A stretch of 64,000 bases of DNA, from NCBI RefSeq assembly GCF_029893805.1, contig NZ_JARXYP010000002.1, positions 4,216,001-4,280,000 on the forward strand, written 5' to 3'. Shown here in pieces: positions 7,645 through 16,661 of this stretch (position 1 is the stretch's first letter; each line of letters opens with the position of its first letter). Under the pieces are notes generated by a model, which saw only the letters and a list, made by a program, of their open reading frames with translations, was not told the origin of the DNA and did not search any database. Position numbers and translations under genes: made by a program. This stretch comes from Streptomyces sp. SAI-135. GTDB lineage: Bacteria > Actinomycetota > Actinomycetes > Streptomycetales > Streptomycetaceae.

Positions 7645-10600
7645 CTAGCCGGGCGGGTTGATCTTCACGACCTCACCCAGGTCGCCGTAGAAGGTGATGT
7701 TGTCCCAGTCCAGGTACTCCCTGCGGTTCCAGTACACGAGCCGGGCCATCTCCCACTCCGTGGCCCTCCAGTTCGTGCCCTGCCCGTTCCGCACGGCCTG
7801 GTCGAACTTCTGCTGGTAGGTGGGGGCGTCGCCCGGGCCGTCGAAGCCCTTCAGGCTCACGCCGATCTTGCCGTTGCTCCGCATGACGTCTTCGACGCCC
7901 GCCATCCAGCCGGTGTACGGAATGCCTCCGGGCAGATAGGCCTGCGGGGTCTCGTACTTGGGGTCCATGAAGTTGTACCCGTCGAGACGGGTGGTCTCGT
8001 CCCCGACGTGCTCGCGCAGACCGAGCACCAGGACCTTGCACTCGGAGTTGTGGACCAGGACGGGCGTCCGCCCGGCGAGGACGTAGAACGAGTGCAGCCC
8101 CGCCACGGTGAGGCTGTAGGTCGCGCTCTGGCGGACATGGGCGCGGTTGGCGAGAACCGTCGCGGTCGTACCGGTGTCCGTGCGCAGGGTGTCGCCGGGC
8201 CGCAGGTCCTCCGCGGGCACCCAGGCATGGAGGTCGGTGCTCCAGAAGGGGTGTTCAGAGGTGGCCGAGAGATCGTCGACCTCGCCGGTCGGTCCCCGGA
8301 TGGTCAGCGCGGCAAGGTACTTGTCGTCGTACTGCGTGACGATCTGCCGCGTGACCCGCCGGGCCCCGGTCTCGCCGGTCGCCGGATCGGTGGCCCGGAC
8401 CAGGTCACCGGCCTGGACCTTCTCGATCGGCTCGGTGCCGCCGTCCGCCATGAGCACCTGCGTGCCGGGCAGGAAGCACTGGGTGCAGCCGCGTTCCAGG
8501 GCCCGCAGGGTCCGGTAGGCGACGCCCAGCATGCGGAACTTGGACGACATGATGACGTCGCGGCTCAGCTCCCAGCACGCTTCGAGATCGCCCTTGCGGG
8601 CGCAGTTCTCCAGCTGGGTGAGCCCGGTGACGGCGTTGATGATGTCGTTGAGCTGCTTCATGCTCGCCTCGAAGGCGGGGCCCCGGGAGAGCACGTCGCA
8701 GTAGGCCTCGTGGTGCTGGCACCAGCGGCCGGGGTTCTCGATCGCCTCGCAACCGAGGATGCCGCACCGGTAGAGCTCGGCGGGCGTGACGCCTTCCTTC
8801 TCCTTAGCCTCCTTCGCGGCGACGGCCGCGCGGCGGCGGGCCTCCTCCTCCTCGCGGTACTTCTGGACCGTGGCCACGAACGCCTCGGTCGCGGCCTGGG
8901 CCGCCTCGGTGGCGCTCTTGCCGGCCCGCTCCGCGGAGACCTGGGCCTGGGTGGCCGAGGCCCACGCCGAGGACGCGGAGGTCTGGGCGAGTTCCGCGGA
9001 CACGGTCGCGTCGCTGGCCGACCTGGCGGCGTTGCTCGCGGCCGCGTCGGCCCGGTCGGCCGCGGCACGCGCGGTCTTCGCGGACTCCGCCGCCCGCGCC
9101 GCGGACGCCTCGGCGTCCTTGGCGTACTGGTCCGCCTGGGTGGAGTAGGCATCCGCCTTGTCGGCGGACTCCTGTGCCTTCGCCGCCCACTCCTGGGCCT
9201 CGGCCGATGCCTTGCGGGCCGTCGCCGCGGTGGCCTGGGCCGCCGCGGCGTCGTGCTGCGCCTTCGCGGCGACCTGGGCGGCCTCGGCCACGAGCTGCTG
9301 CACCTGCAACTGGTGGGTCAGCGCCAGGAGGTCCTTGCGCTGCGCGGTGAACCGGCCGGACACCACGAACCGGTGCAGGAGGTCGGTGGGGCCCTCCAGG
9401 GCGATGCGCGCGGCGGAGCTGACCTCCGGGTCGCCGCTGTCGACCAGCTGGGCGGCGGTCACCCGGTCGTCCTGGTACTGGGCCTCCGCGAGGGTACTGG
9501 TGAGGAAGGTGCGGTAGGCGTCGGTCGTCCCGGCGCCCAGTGCCGCGCGCGCCTTGTCCCGGACGTTGGGGCCTCCGGTGTCGGCCGCCTGGGCGACCGC
9601 GATCCGGAAAGCCTCCCGGCCGGCCTCGTACTGGCCCACCCGCAGGAAGGCGCTGACGGTGGCGGCGCCGCCGTCGAGCGCCGTCTCGGCCGCGTCGCGG
9701 ACCTCCTTGACGGAGCTCTCCTCGGCGAGGCGCTCCACATCCGCGCGCTCGTCCTGCTGCTGGGCCTCGGTGCGGCCGGTGCGCACGTAGGCGACGACTC
9801 CGGCGGCGTCCTCGCCCAGCGCCTCCTCGGCGGCGGCGCGCAGCCAGGACTTGCCGTCCTTCATGTCGAGCAGGGCGAGCTGCCGGCCCTGCCGGGCGAT
9901 CTCCTCGTCGTCGGTGCCGGCCTGGGCCTGCTGCGCCAACTCCTCCGCCGTGCGCTGCCGTTCGGCCGTCTCGGCGGCCTCCTGTGCGCGCTTCTCCTTG
10001 TCCGCCGTCTCCTGGGCCTTGAGGTCGCGGGCGTTCTCGATGCCGGCGTTGGTCCGGCCGAGGAGTTCCTCCGTCTCGACCTCGCGGGCCAGCGTGTAGA
10101 CGTTCTCGGCCTGCTCGGCGGCCTGCGTGGCGGCGTTGGCGGCCTCCGTGGCCGCGTCGGCATGGGCGGTGGCCTTCGCGGCTGCGGTGGCCGCGTCGAC
10201 CGCGCTGTCGGCGGCCTGCTGCGCCGCCGTCGCCGCCTTCCTGGCGTGCCCGGCGGCCGAGCGAGCCGCGTCGCGGGCGGCCGCGGCGGCCGTGGCTGCT
10301 TTGCGGGCCAGCGATTCGGCCTGGCCGGCGGCCCGGTTGGCCTCGGCGGCCTGCCGGTGCGCGGAGGCCGCGGCGGCCCGGGCGTTGGCGGCCGCGGAGC
10401 TGCCCGCCGCAGCGTACTGGCTCGCCTGTACGGCCGCGTCGGCCGCCGCGGCGGCGTTGCTGCCCGCACTGGCGGCGGATCTGGCGGCGTCACCGGCGGC
10501 GGTGGCGGCCTTCACGGCCTGGTCGGCGGCGTCGGCCGCCCGGTCGGCGCCCTTGGCCGCGTCACTGGCCTTGGTGGCGGCCTTCCGCGCCGCGTCCGCG

Positions 10601-11688
10601 TTGGCGGCGTCCGTCGAGGCGGCTGCCGCGGCGTTGCGTGCGTCGGAGGCCGCGTTGGCGGCGTTGACCGCCGCTGCCGCCGCCTGCGCGGCCGCTGCCG
10701 CCGCCGTCCGCGCGGACTGTTCAGCGGAGTTGGCCGCGGAGATGGCCCGCTGTGCGGCCTTCGCCGCCCCCGACGCGGCGCTGGCTGCCCGGTTCGCGGC
10801 GCGTGCCGCGTCAGCGGTGTCCTCCTTGGTGGCCTCGGCCTCGGCTGCCGCCTCCTGTGCGGCCTTCTTGGCCTGCGCGGCGGCCTCGACGGCCTCGGCG
10901 GAGGCGTCCTCGGCCTTCGCAGTCTCGGCGGCGGCGAGCTTGCCGGCCCGCTCCGCCTGGTCGGCGAGCTGCGCGATGCTCGCGTACTCCTGGTCGCGGT
11001 TGCGGGCGACGAACTGGCCGACGTCCAGGAACTCCCGTACGTCGTCGACGGTGCCGCTCAGCGCGAGCCGCCCGGCGGAGCGCACATTGGTGCCGCCTGC
11101 GGCGATGATCTGGGCGGCCAGGACCCGGTCGTCCTGCTCCTGGGCCTCGGGCAGGCCCGTGTCCAGGAAGGTCTGGATGTCCTCGGCGGTACCGGCCAGG
11201 GCCGTCCGTCCGCGTTCCTGGACCTCGGGGCCGCCCGCGTCGATGACCCGGGCGACGAGCACCCGCTGGTCCTGCTCCAGGGGTTCCTGCCAGCCCGACT
11301 TCATGAAGCGCGCGAGATCGCCCTCGCTGCCGGTCAGTGCGGTGCGGACGGCGGCGAGCGTGTTCTCCCCGCCCATTCCGGCCAGTTGGGCCGCCTCGAC
11401 CCGGTAGTCCTGGATCTGCTGGTCGCCGTAGGTCATGAGGAACGCGGCGATGTCGTCGGCGTCGCCGGCCAGCGCAGTCTCGGCGGCCGAGCGCACCTCG
11501 GTGCCCCCGGTGGCCCAGATGTCGACCACCTGCTGCCGGATCGTGCGGGATATCGGCACGACGGTGCCGTCAGCCGTGTCGTCGGCGGCGGCCGGATACG
11601 CGGCCAGCACACCGGCCAGCACGGCCATGGCCAGGGAACCGGCTATACGTCTGCGTTTCCCGGAATATCCGGGGCGCTTTCGGTGCAT
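7645..11688 (-). CDS. Secreted ALF-repeat polymorphic toxin with Hint domain and C-terminal toxin
   Basis: 1347 residues from the ATG at 11688 (ribosome site GAGGAA). An Arg/Lys-rich start and a hydrophobic stretch ending AAYPAAADD form a signal peptide (about 1-35). Residues about 40-260 and 640-800 are ALF-type repeats with cores like AQIIAAGGTNVRSAGRLALS. About 265-600 and 810-1000 are long Ala-rich coiled coils. Then comes a Cys-containing segment (TPAELYRC to CQHHEAYC), a Hint self-cleavage domain from CFLPGTQVLMADGG (Cys about 1070) to VLVHN (about 1212), and a ~130-residue C-terminal domain with ATEWEMARLVYWN and NITFYGDLGEVV. This is the build of a polymorphic toxin released by Hint cleavage. 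From memory the tail resembles toxin type 27, but weakly. No immunity gene follows it. Confidence 0.88.
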   Translation of the reverse strand: MHRKRPGYSGKRRRIAGSLAMAVLAGVLAAYPAAADDTADGTVVPISRTIRQQVVDIWATGGTEVRSAAETALAGDADDIAAFLMTYGDQQIQDYRVEAAQLAGMGGENTLAAVRTALTGSEGDLARFMKSGWQEPLEQDQRVLVARVIDAGGPEVQERGRTALAGTAEDIQTFLDTGLPEAQEQDDRVLAAQIIAAGGTNVRSAGRLALSGTVDDVREFLDVGQFVARNRDQEYASIAQLADQAERAGKLAAAETAKAEDASAEAVEAAAQAKKAAQEAAAEAEATKEDTADAARAANRAASAASGAAKAAQRAISAANSAEQSARTAAAAAAQAAAAAVNAANAASDARNAAAAASTDAANADAARKAATKASDAAKGADRAADAADQAVKAATAAGDAARSAASAGSNAAAAADAAVQASQYAAAGSSAAANARAAAASAHRQAAEANRAAGQAESLARKAATAAAAARDAARSAAGHARKAATAAQQAADSAVDAATAAAKATAHADAATEAANAATQAAEQAENVYTLAREVETEELLGRTNAGIENARDLKAQETADKEKRAQEAAETAERQRTAEELAQQAQAGTDDEEIARQGRQLALLDMKDGKSWLRAAAEEALGEDAAGVVAYVRTGRTEAQQQDERADVERLAEESSVKEVRDAAETALDGGAATVSAFLRVGQYEAGREAFRIAVAQAADTGGPNVRDKARAALGAGTTDAYRTFLTSTLAEAQYQDDRVTAAQLVDSGDPEVSSAARIALEGPTDLLHRFVVSGRFTAQRKDLLALTHQLQVQQLVAEAAQVAAKAQHDAAAAQATAATARKASAEAQEWAAKAQESADKADAYSTQADQYAKDAEASAARAAESAKTARAAADRADAAASNAARSASDATVSAELAQTSASSAWASATQAQVSAERAGKSATEAAQAATEAFVATVQKYREEEEARRRAAVAAKEAKEKEGVTPAELYRCGILGCEAIENPGRWCQHHEAYCDVLSRGPAFEASMKQLNDIINAVTGLTQLENCARKGDLEACWELSRDVIMSSKFRMLGVAYRTLRALERGCTQCFLPGTQVLMADGGTEPIEKVQAGDLVRATDPATGETGARRVTRQIVTQYDDKYLAALTIRGPTGEVDDLSATSEHPFWSTDLHAWVPAEDLRPGDTLRTDTGTTATVLANRAHVRQSATYSLTVAGLHSFYVLAGRTPVLVHNSECKVLVLGLREHVGDETTRLDGYNFMDPKYETPQAYLPGGIPYTGWMAGVEDVMRSNGKIGVSLKGFDGPGDAPTYQQKFDQAVRNGQGTNWRATEWEMARLVYWNRREYLDWDNITFYGDLGEVVKINPPG

Positions 11689-11783
11689 TGATTTCCTCAG
11701 TTCGTCAAATGGGCATGGAAATGGCGTACAGGAAATGCGGGCCACCTGTCCCAGCGGCCCGGAAAGGCAGGGGCGCGCGAAAC

Positions 11784-12512
11784 TCAGTCGGGCCTGCCGG
11801 TGAAGCCCGCGACGGCCGGGCCGACGGAGTCCGGGAGGTGCGCGAGCGCGAGCGCCACCGCCTCCGCCACCGTGGGAACCTCGCCGTACGCGCCGGTGTT
11901 CGGGTGGCGCAGGACGATGTACCGCCCGCCGCCGTACACCGGGCTGATCGCGACCTCGTCGTGGTACGGGCGCCCGGTGCAGGAGCTGAAGGCGACCGTC
12001 CAGTGGCTGGTGAACGGGAAGAGCCGACGCAGCCGGGGTTCCGCGTACGCCGCCTCCACCAGCAGGCCGAACTCCGGGAAGCCCGGCGTCTGGGCCGCCT
12101 TCTCACGCAGCAGCTCCCACTGTGCCTCCACCGCCGCGGCGGGCCCGCGCTCATGGGCCCCGGCGATCGGGTCGACCCACAGGAAGGGCAGAGCCTCCTT
12201 CATCCGCGACATGCTCTCGCCCCCTCCCCAGGCCGCACCCGCCTCGACGACGTCCCGAAGCTCCCGTGTCACCCCTGTGACGATGTCCACGCCCCCGGCC
12301 CGGCCGACGATCTGGAAGGCACGGCTCTCCGTGCGCGGGAACACCTCCATGGGGAGCCTGCCTCGTGCCGTGGTGGCCACACCGACCGAATCGGGTGAGC
12401 CCGCTCGTCCGGGGACGAGAACGAGAGGGATTCCGAGGGCGGTCGCCGATCGGTGGAGGGCGGCGGCCATACCGCCGGCCTCCACCACATCCGGATAGAA
12501 TTCGGAATTCAT
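11784..12512 (-). CDS. DUF6193-like protein, possible immunity factor
   Basis: 242 residues, cytoplasmic (no signal peptide). The C-terminal half, LFPFTSHWTVAFSSCTGRPY through YIVLRHPNTGAYGEVPTVAE, matches my memory of the DUF6193 family, which has been annotated as a natural-product biosynthesis protein without a proven reaction. The gene lies between the FG-GAP gene (58 bases upstream) and the Hint toxin gene (95 bases downstream), all on the minus strand, so the four genes may be co-transcribed. Because no gene follows the toxin, this is the nearest candidate to protect the producer, although immunity genes usually lie after the toxin. Confidence 0.75.
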   Translation of the reverse strand: MNSEFYPDVVEAGGMAAALHRSATALGIPLVLVPGRAGSPDSVGVATTARGRLPMEVFPRTESRAFQIVGRAGGVDIVTGVTRELRDVVEAGAAWGGGESMSRMKEALPFLWVDPIAGAHERGPAAAVEAQWELLREKAAQTPGFPEFGLLVEAAYAEPRLRRLFPFTSHWTVAFSSCTGRPYHDEVAISPVYGGGRYIVLRHPNTGAYGEVPTVAEAVALALAHLPDSVGPAVAGFTGRPD

Positions 12513-12570
12513 CCGGACAGTGTGACAGCGCGGGACATCGCGATGAACCGGGTTGCTTTTCCGCTCCGCT

Positions 12571-14745
12571 CTATCGGGCCGCGTATCCGAAATCGACGCC
12601 CGCGGCCGGGAGACCGCCGGCGCCCGGCTGGTACGTCGTGACCGCGGCGACGGTGCCGCCGGCGGTCACGTTGGACAGGGGCAGGGCGTGCAGGGCGCCG
12701 TACGTGGACGGGCCGTTGGGCATGCCGACGTACAGGCTCGTGCCCGTGTAGTGGAGGCTGCTGCCGAGCTGCTGGCCGGCGCCCGGGGTGCCGGGGATGC
12801 CGTCGCCGTCGCCGGCCTCGATCCAGCGGTCGTTGGCACCGGGCGTGCCCAACAGGGAGAACGTGCTGATGCCGCCCGCGCTCGCGGTGGTGCCGATGGC
12901 CTCGTCGGGGATGCCGACGGCGAGCTTCATCGTGGCGGTGGTACTGACCGCGCCCGGCGTGGTGTTGATGGCGGTCAGGGCAGCGCCGAAGTGGTCACCG
13001 GCCTCGGAGGTGCCGGAGACGTCGTCGTCACCGGTGCCCGAGGAGTAGCCGTTCAGCTGGGTGTAGGCCCCGGCTGCGGTGATCCGGAAGGTCAGCACCA
13101 GGCCTGCCTCTGCCTTGGCCGCACCGTCGACGCTGAGCGCCTCGCCGGGCGCGCCGACCGCGAGGATGGATTCCGTGGCCGCCGCGGCCCCCGAGGGACG
13201 GTAGGGCACGAGGGCCAGGGACTGGCCGAACAAGTCACCGGCTTCGGCACCGCCGGAGACGGTGTCGAGGTCCTGGTCCAGGCCGAAGCGCGGGGTCGGG
13301 CGGTTCTCGGAGTTCAGCGTGTGCGAGAAGACGGCGAGGTTGCCGGCGTCGGCGTCGGAGCCGATGGCGTCGCCGGGCGCGCCGATGGCGATGTGGTTGG
13401 AGTCGGCGGCGACGCTGGTGCCGAACTCGTCGTTCGCCTCGGCCGCGCCGCTCACCCCCGTGGCCTCCTGGTTGATCGCGATGTTGGTGGTGCCGTGCAG
13501 GTAGATCGCGCTGCCGGCCTTGGCGATGGATCCCAGCGCCTCGCCGGGCACACCCATGACGACGAACGGCTCGCCCGCGGCGGTGTTGCCCGCGGCCAGC
13601 GCGTAGCCCAGGCGGTCGCCGCTCTCGCTGCCGGAGGCGGCCAGCGAGCCGGTGCCCGCGCCCTGCTCGAAGTGGGTGTCCTTCTTGGCGCCGGTGCCGA
13701 GGCCGCCGGTCGCGCCGTGCAGGATGTCGACCATGCCGGCGTCGGTGGCGGAGTCGAGGTCCTCGCCGGGGGTGCCGACGACCAGGTCGGTGCAGCCGTC
13801 CTCGTCGTAGTCGAGGGTGGCGATGGCCGTGCCGAACGCGTCACCGGCCTCGGCGGCGCCGGACACCCAGTCGAGGTCCTGGTTGATCTCGGCGGTGCCC
13901 TTGCCGCCGCCGTACACGACCCGCACGAGCCCCGCCTTGGCGTCACCGCCGACGGTGGCCTTGGGGTCGGAGACCGCGATGTCCTCGACGCCGTCGCAGT
14001 TGAAGTCGGTGACCGGCGCGGGGCCCGTCGTGGCGGAGACCCAGGAGGCCAGGTCGTCGGAGCGGGCGGCGATCGCCCCGGTGCGGGTCTCCGTCTCGCC
14101 CAGGCAGCCGCCCTGCCAGGACCGGCTGCCGACGCCGACCAGTTCGGCGGTGCCGTTCGTCTCACGCAGCAGGGGGGCACCGGTGTCGCCCTGGCACAGG
14201 GCACCGTTCTGGCCGGTGATGGTGAGGTCGTCGGTGCCGACCGTGTCCACCGCGAAGGCCGTGCTGTGCGCGGTGGCAGTCAGCCAGTCGCCGGCGGTGC
14301 GGCCGTATCCGACCGCGCGGAGCTGGTCGCCCGCGGCGGGGGCGGTGGTCGCCACTGTCACGGGGGTGACTCCGGTGACCGGGCGGGCGAGGCGGGCCAG
14401 GACCAGGTCACGGCCGGCCCGCGGTACCAGCTGGACCACGGCGCTGGTCTTGCCCGCGACGGTGGCGGTGGCCGACAGGGCGGGCTTGCCCGCGGCGACG
14501 GTGGGCACCTCCACGTCGGCGGCGAAGCAACTGGCCGCGGTGAGGATCCAGTTGGAGGCGACGAGGGCACCGCTGCACGCGCGGGCCGTGTCGTCGGCAC
14601 CGAGGGACACGCGGGCGGTGAAGGCGTAGGAGCCGGTGGCGACCGGACCGCCGACGACGGCGTGCGCGGGAGCGGCGGTCAGGGCCGTGGCGGCGGCGAC
14701 GGCCGCCACCACGGCGGCGCCCGCGGAAGAACGCAGAGAGGTCAC
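12571..14745 (-). CDS. Secreted FG-GAP repeat protein with degenerate trypsin-like domain (copy 1)
   Basis: 724 residues from a GTG at 14745, chosen for the AAGGA ribosome site about ten bases upstream; a GTG at 14772 is in frame but has no such site. The signal peptide ends at AHA just before VVGG, the mature N-terminus expected of trypsin folds. The S1 domain (about 30-235) keeps the Asp (GRDLVLARL, Asp113), but the catalytic His position is Ser72 (ILTAASCF instead of TAAHC) and the nucleophile is Thr188 (CQGDTGAP instead of GDSGGP), so it is probably not a protease. About 240-724 contains FG-GAP/VCBS blades such as DFNCDGVEDIAVSDP and DYDEDGCTDLVVGTPGED, which would form a calcium-binding propeller. 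It is probably an extracellular binding protein. Copy 2 is at 30148-32337. Confidence 0.88.
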   Translation of the reverse strand: MTSLRSSAGAAVVAAVAAATALTAAPAHAVVGGPVATGSYAFTARVSLGADDTARACSGALVASNWILTAASCFAADVEVPTVAAGKPALSATATVAGKTSAVVQLVPRAGRDLVLARLARPVTGVTPVTVATTAPAAGDQLRAVGYGRTAGDWLTATAHSTAFAVDTVGTDDLTITGQNGALCQGDTGAPLLRETNGTAELVGVGSRSWQGGCLGETETRTGAIAARSDDLASWVSATTGPAPVTDFNCDGVEDIAVSDPKATVGGDAKAGLVRVVYGGGKGTAEINQDLDWVSGAAEAGDAFGTAIATLDYDEDGCTDLVVGTPGEDLDSATDAGMVDILHGATGGLGTGAKKDTHFEQGAGTGSLAASGSESGDRLGYALAAGNTAAGEPFVVMGVPGEALGSIAKAGSAIYLHGTTNIAINQEATGVSGAAEANDEFGTSVAADSNHIAIGAPGDAIGSDADAGNLAVFSHTLNSENRPTPRFGLDQDLDTVSGGAEAGDLFGQSLALVPYRPSGAAAATESILAVGAPGEALSVDGAAKAEAGLVLTFRITAAGAYTQLNGYSSGTGDDDVSGTSEAGDHFGAALTAINTTPGAVSTTATMKLAVGIPDEAIGTTASAGGISTFSLLGTPGANDRWIEAGDGDGIPGTPGAGQQLGSSLHYTGTSLYVGMPNGPSTYGALHALPLSNVTAGGTVAAVTTYQPGAGGLPAAGVDFGYAAR

Positions 14746-15332
14746 GTTTCTCGATTCCTTGATGCTGGGCACAGCGGGTCAGCCGGTGACACGGATCTCG
14801 ACGAGCACGGAACGGGCGCCGCCCACGGTGCCCTCGCCGACGCTCTCGAAGCCGCCCTCGTCCACGTTCACGGTGGTCGTGGCGCCATTCGCGGTGAGGT
14901 CGGCGCTGATCGGGTGGTCGCCGGTCTCCAGGGCGAAGACCCGGGGGAGTTCGAGCGTCAGCCAGCCCGAGGCGGCCGTAGCCCTGAAGCAGTAGTCGCC
15001 CCTGCGGCCCACCGTGCTGTCCGCCACGGTGTAGACCCTGATCTGGTCGGCGGTGCCGTCACAGGTGGCGAGCAGGATGTGCCCGTCACCCTTTTTCAGC
15101 TGAATGCCCTCCGAGGCGAGAATGCCCGCCGCCCCGGGATAGGAGAACTGCTCCACCGCACTGGGCGGAGTATCGACAGCGACAGCCGAGGAATCATCGG
15201 CCACCGCCATAGAAATACCTATACCCGCCCCCATGACAACGGCGAGTCCGGCAAGAAATAGTTTCCGAGCGCGGAAAAACACCGCACCCTCCTTTCGGGC
15301 GCGGCATTTCCATGCCGAAAGCCGCTCCCCCC
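13984..15332. repeat. Long direct repeat, copy 1 (partner at 31561-32924)
   Basis: The segment covers the 5' third of the FG-GAP gene, the whole small secreted gene and its leader. By hand alignment 13984-14660 differs from 31561-32237 at about ten positions, and 14743-15332 differs from 32335-32924 at three, all silent. The signal-peptide region between the two blocks is clearly diverged (15 bases longer in copy 2). Downstream of 13984 the two FG-GAP genes fall to much lower similarity. Confidence 0.9.
14779..15282 (-). CDS. Small secreted protein, copy 1
   Basis: 167 residues from a GTG at 15282 with a near-ideal ribosome site (AAAGGAGGG). The start FFRARKLFLAGLAVVMGAG, ending near SMAVADD, is a signal peptide. 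The mature protein is about 135 residues with two cysteines (LLATCDG and DYCFRA) that could form a disulfide. I do not recognise the family. It is 33 bases upstream of the FG-GAP/pseudo-trypsin gene and surely co-transcribed with it. The encoded protein is identical in sequence to the copy at 32371-32874. A partner role for the FG-GAP protein at the cell surface is inferred only from this conserved pairing. Confidence 0.85.
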   Translation of the reverse strand: MFFRARKLFLAGLAVVMGAGIGISMAVADDSSAVAVDTPPSAVEQFSYPGAAGILASEGIQLKKGDGHILLATCDGTADQIRVYTVADSTVGRRGDYCFRATAASGWLTLELPRVFALETGDHPISADLTANGATTTVNVDEGGFESVGEGTVGGARSVLVEIRVTG

Positions 15333-15541
15333 GCGAGCACAAAATTACCAAAGATCATCCATAAGTTAACCATAAATAAGCCCAGCGTCAACGCGTTCAT
15401 TCCGGGGCTTTCTCATGCAGTTACGACGGAACACACGACTTCGCCTGAAAGGATCGCTTTAAGCATTTCGGGCAGGCCGACACCCGATATGTCGGCCCCG
15501 CCGCACCGCCCAGGCGTCGGGGGCGGCCGGGGGCGGGGCGC
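15333..15541. promoter_or_regulatory. AT-rich promoter region of the toxin-module operon
   Basis: Between the small secreted gene and the aldo/keto reductase. Bases 15340-15395 are strikingly AT-rich for this genome (runs such as AAAATTACC and AAGTTAACCATAAATAAG), consistent with the promoter of the minus-strand operon. The rest shows nothing I can name. Identity with copy 2 stops at 15332, so the two copies have different promoters. Confidence 0.45.
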
Positions 15542-15571
15542 TTGCCTGGAGTCCACTCCAAGGCGTTGGCT
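15542..15571 (+). promoter_or_regulatory. MerR-type promoter/operator for the aldo/keto reductase
   Basis: TTGCCT (15542-15547) and TTGGCT (15566-15571) sit 18 bases apart. The over-long spacer carries an inverted repeat, GCCTGGAGT and ACTCCAAGGC, around a CC centre. This is the layout of MerR-family targets, in which the activator corrects a stretched spacer. Transcription would begin only a few bases before the ATG at 15580, giving a leaderless mRNA. The regulator is not in the window. Confidence 0.5.
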
Positions 15572-15579
15572 TGACCTCC

Positions 15580-16572
15580 ATGAAGTACACGCAGCTCGGA
15601 CGCACCGGACTCAAGGTCAGCCGACTCGTCCTCGGCACCATGAACTTCGGCCCGCAGACCGACGAGGCCGACTCCCACGCCATCATGGACTCGGCTCTCG
15701 ACGCGGGGATCAACTACTTCGACACCGCCAACGTGTATGGCTGGGGCGAGAACAAGGGCCGTACCGAAGAGATCATCGGCAGCTGGTTCGCGAAGAGCGC
15801 CGCCCACCGCGACAAGGTGGTCCTCGCCACCAAGGTCTACGGCAACATGGGCGCGGACGGCGAGGCCTGGCCCAACCACGACAAGCTCTCCGCGGTGAAC
15901 ATCCGCCGGGCCGTCGACGCCTCGCTCAAGCGCCTTCAGACCGACTACATCGACATCTACCAGTTCCACCACGTCGACCGCGCCACTCCCTTCGAGGAGA
16001 TCTGGCAGGCGATCGACACCCTGGTCCAGCAGGGCAAGATCCTCTACGTCGGGTCCTCCAACTTCCCCGGCTACAAGATCGCCCAGGCCAACGAGATCGC
16101 CGCCCGGCGGGGCGGCACCATCGGCCTGGTCAGCGAGCAGTGCCTCTACAACCTCGCCGAACGGCGCGCCGAGATGGAGGTCATCCCGGCCGCCCAGGAG
16201 TACGGCCTGGGCGTGATCCCCTGGTCCCCGCTGCACGGCGGTCTCCTCGGCGGGGTCATCAAGAAGGAGGTCCAGGGCGGCCGCCGCGCCTCCGGCCGGG
16301 CCGCGGACACCCTCGCCGATCCGGCCAAGCGCGCCCAGATCCAGGCGTACGAGGATCTCCTGGAGAAGCACGGTCTGGAGCCCGGCGAGGCGGCCCTGGC
16401 GTGGCTGCTGACCCGCCCCGGCGTCACGGGCCCGATCGTCGGCCCGCGCACCGCGGAACAGCTGGAGTCGGCGATCCGGGCGGTCGAGCTGGAGCTGGGC
16501 GAGGAGGTCCTGGCGGGCCTGGACGAGATCTTCCCGGGTCCGGGGCCCTCCCCGGAAGCCTTCGCCTGGTAA
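15580..16572 (+). CDS. Aldo/keto reductase
   Basis: 330 residues, an NADPH-dependent oxidoreductase of the YajO/Tas type. The catalytic tetrad residues are visible: Asp and Tyr in FDTANVYG, Lys in VLATKVYG, His in YQFHHVD. The C-terminal GPIVGPRTAEQLE is the usual NADPH-phosphate binding region. A TTG at 15571 is in frame three codons earlier, but MKYTQLGRTGLKVSRLVLG at the ATG is the standard family N-terminus and fits the leaderless promoter just upstream. It stands alone, not in an operon. The substrate is unknown. Confidence 0.93.
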   Translation: MKYTQLGRTGLKVSRLVLGTMNFGPQTDEADSHAIMDSALDAGINYFDTANVYGWGENKGRTEEIIGSWFAKSAAHRDKVVLATKVYGNMGADGEAWPNHDKLSAVNIRRAVDASLKRLQTDYIDIYQFHHVDRATPFEEIWQAIDTLVQQGKILYVGSSNFPGYKIAQANEIAARRGGTIGLVSEQCLYNLAERRAEMEVIPAAQEYGLGVIPWSPLHGGLLGGVIKKEVQGGRRASGRAADTLADPAKRAQIQAYEDLLEKHGLEPGEAALAWLLTRPGVTGPIVGPRTAEQLESAIRAVELELGEEVLAGLDEIFPGPGPSPEAFAW

Positions 16573-16661
16573 ACGCAGGGTGACGCAAGGCCTTCAGGGG
16601 CGCGGGGAACTGCGCGACCAGCCACGACGGGCCCGCGGCCCGACGGCCGGCCGCAGTTCCC

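Noticed and set aside
7531..11691. A 1386-codon open frame on the plus strand opposite the Hint toxin gene
   Set aside because: It is Gly/Val/Leu/Arg-rich, without domains, and is the exact antisense of an Ala-rich coiled-coil gene; GC-rich third positions keep such frames open. The minus-strand reading has a signal peptide, ALF repeats and a Hint domain.
12571..14745. Active secreted trypsin-like protease
   Set aside because: The catalytic His and Ser positions are Ser and Thr in both copies, so I call it a degenerate protease domain.
12553..15261. Long plus-strand frames of about 900 codons opposite both FG-GAP/small secreted gene pairs
   Set aside because: They look conserved between 12.5 kb and 30.1 kb only because the underlying DNA is duplicated. 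The minus-strand frames have signal peptides, ribosome sites and known folds.
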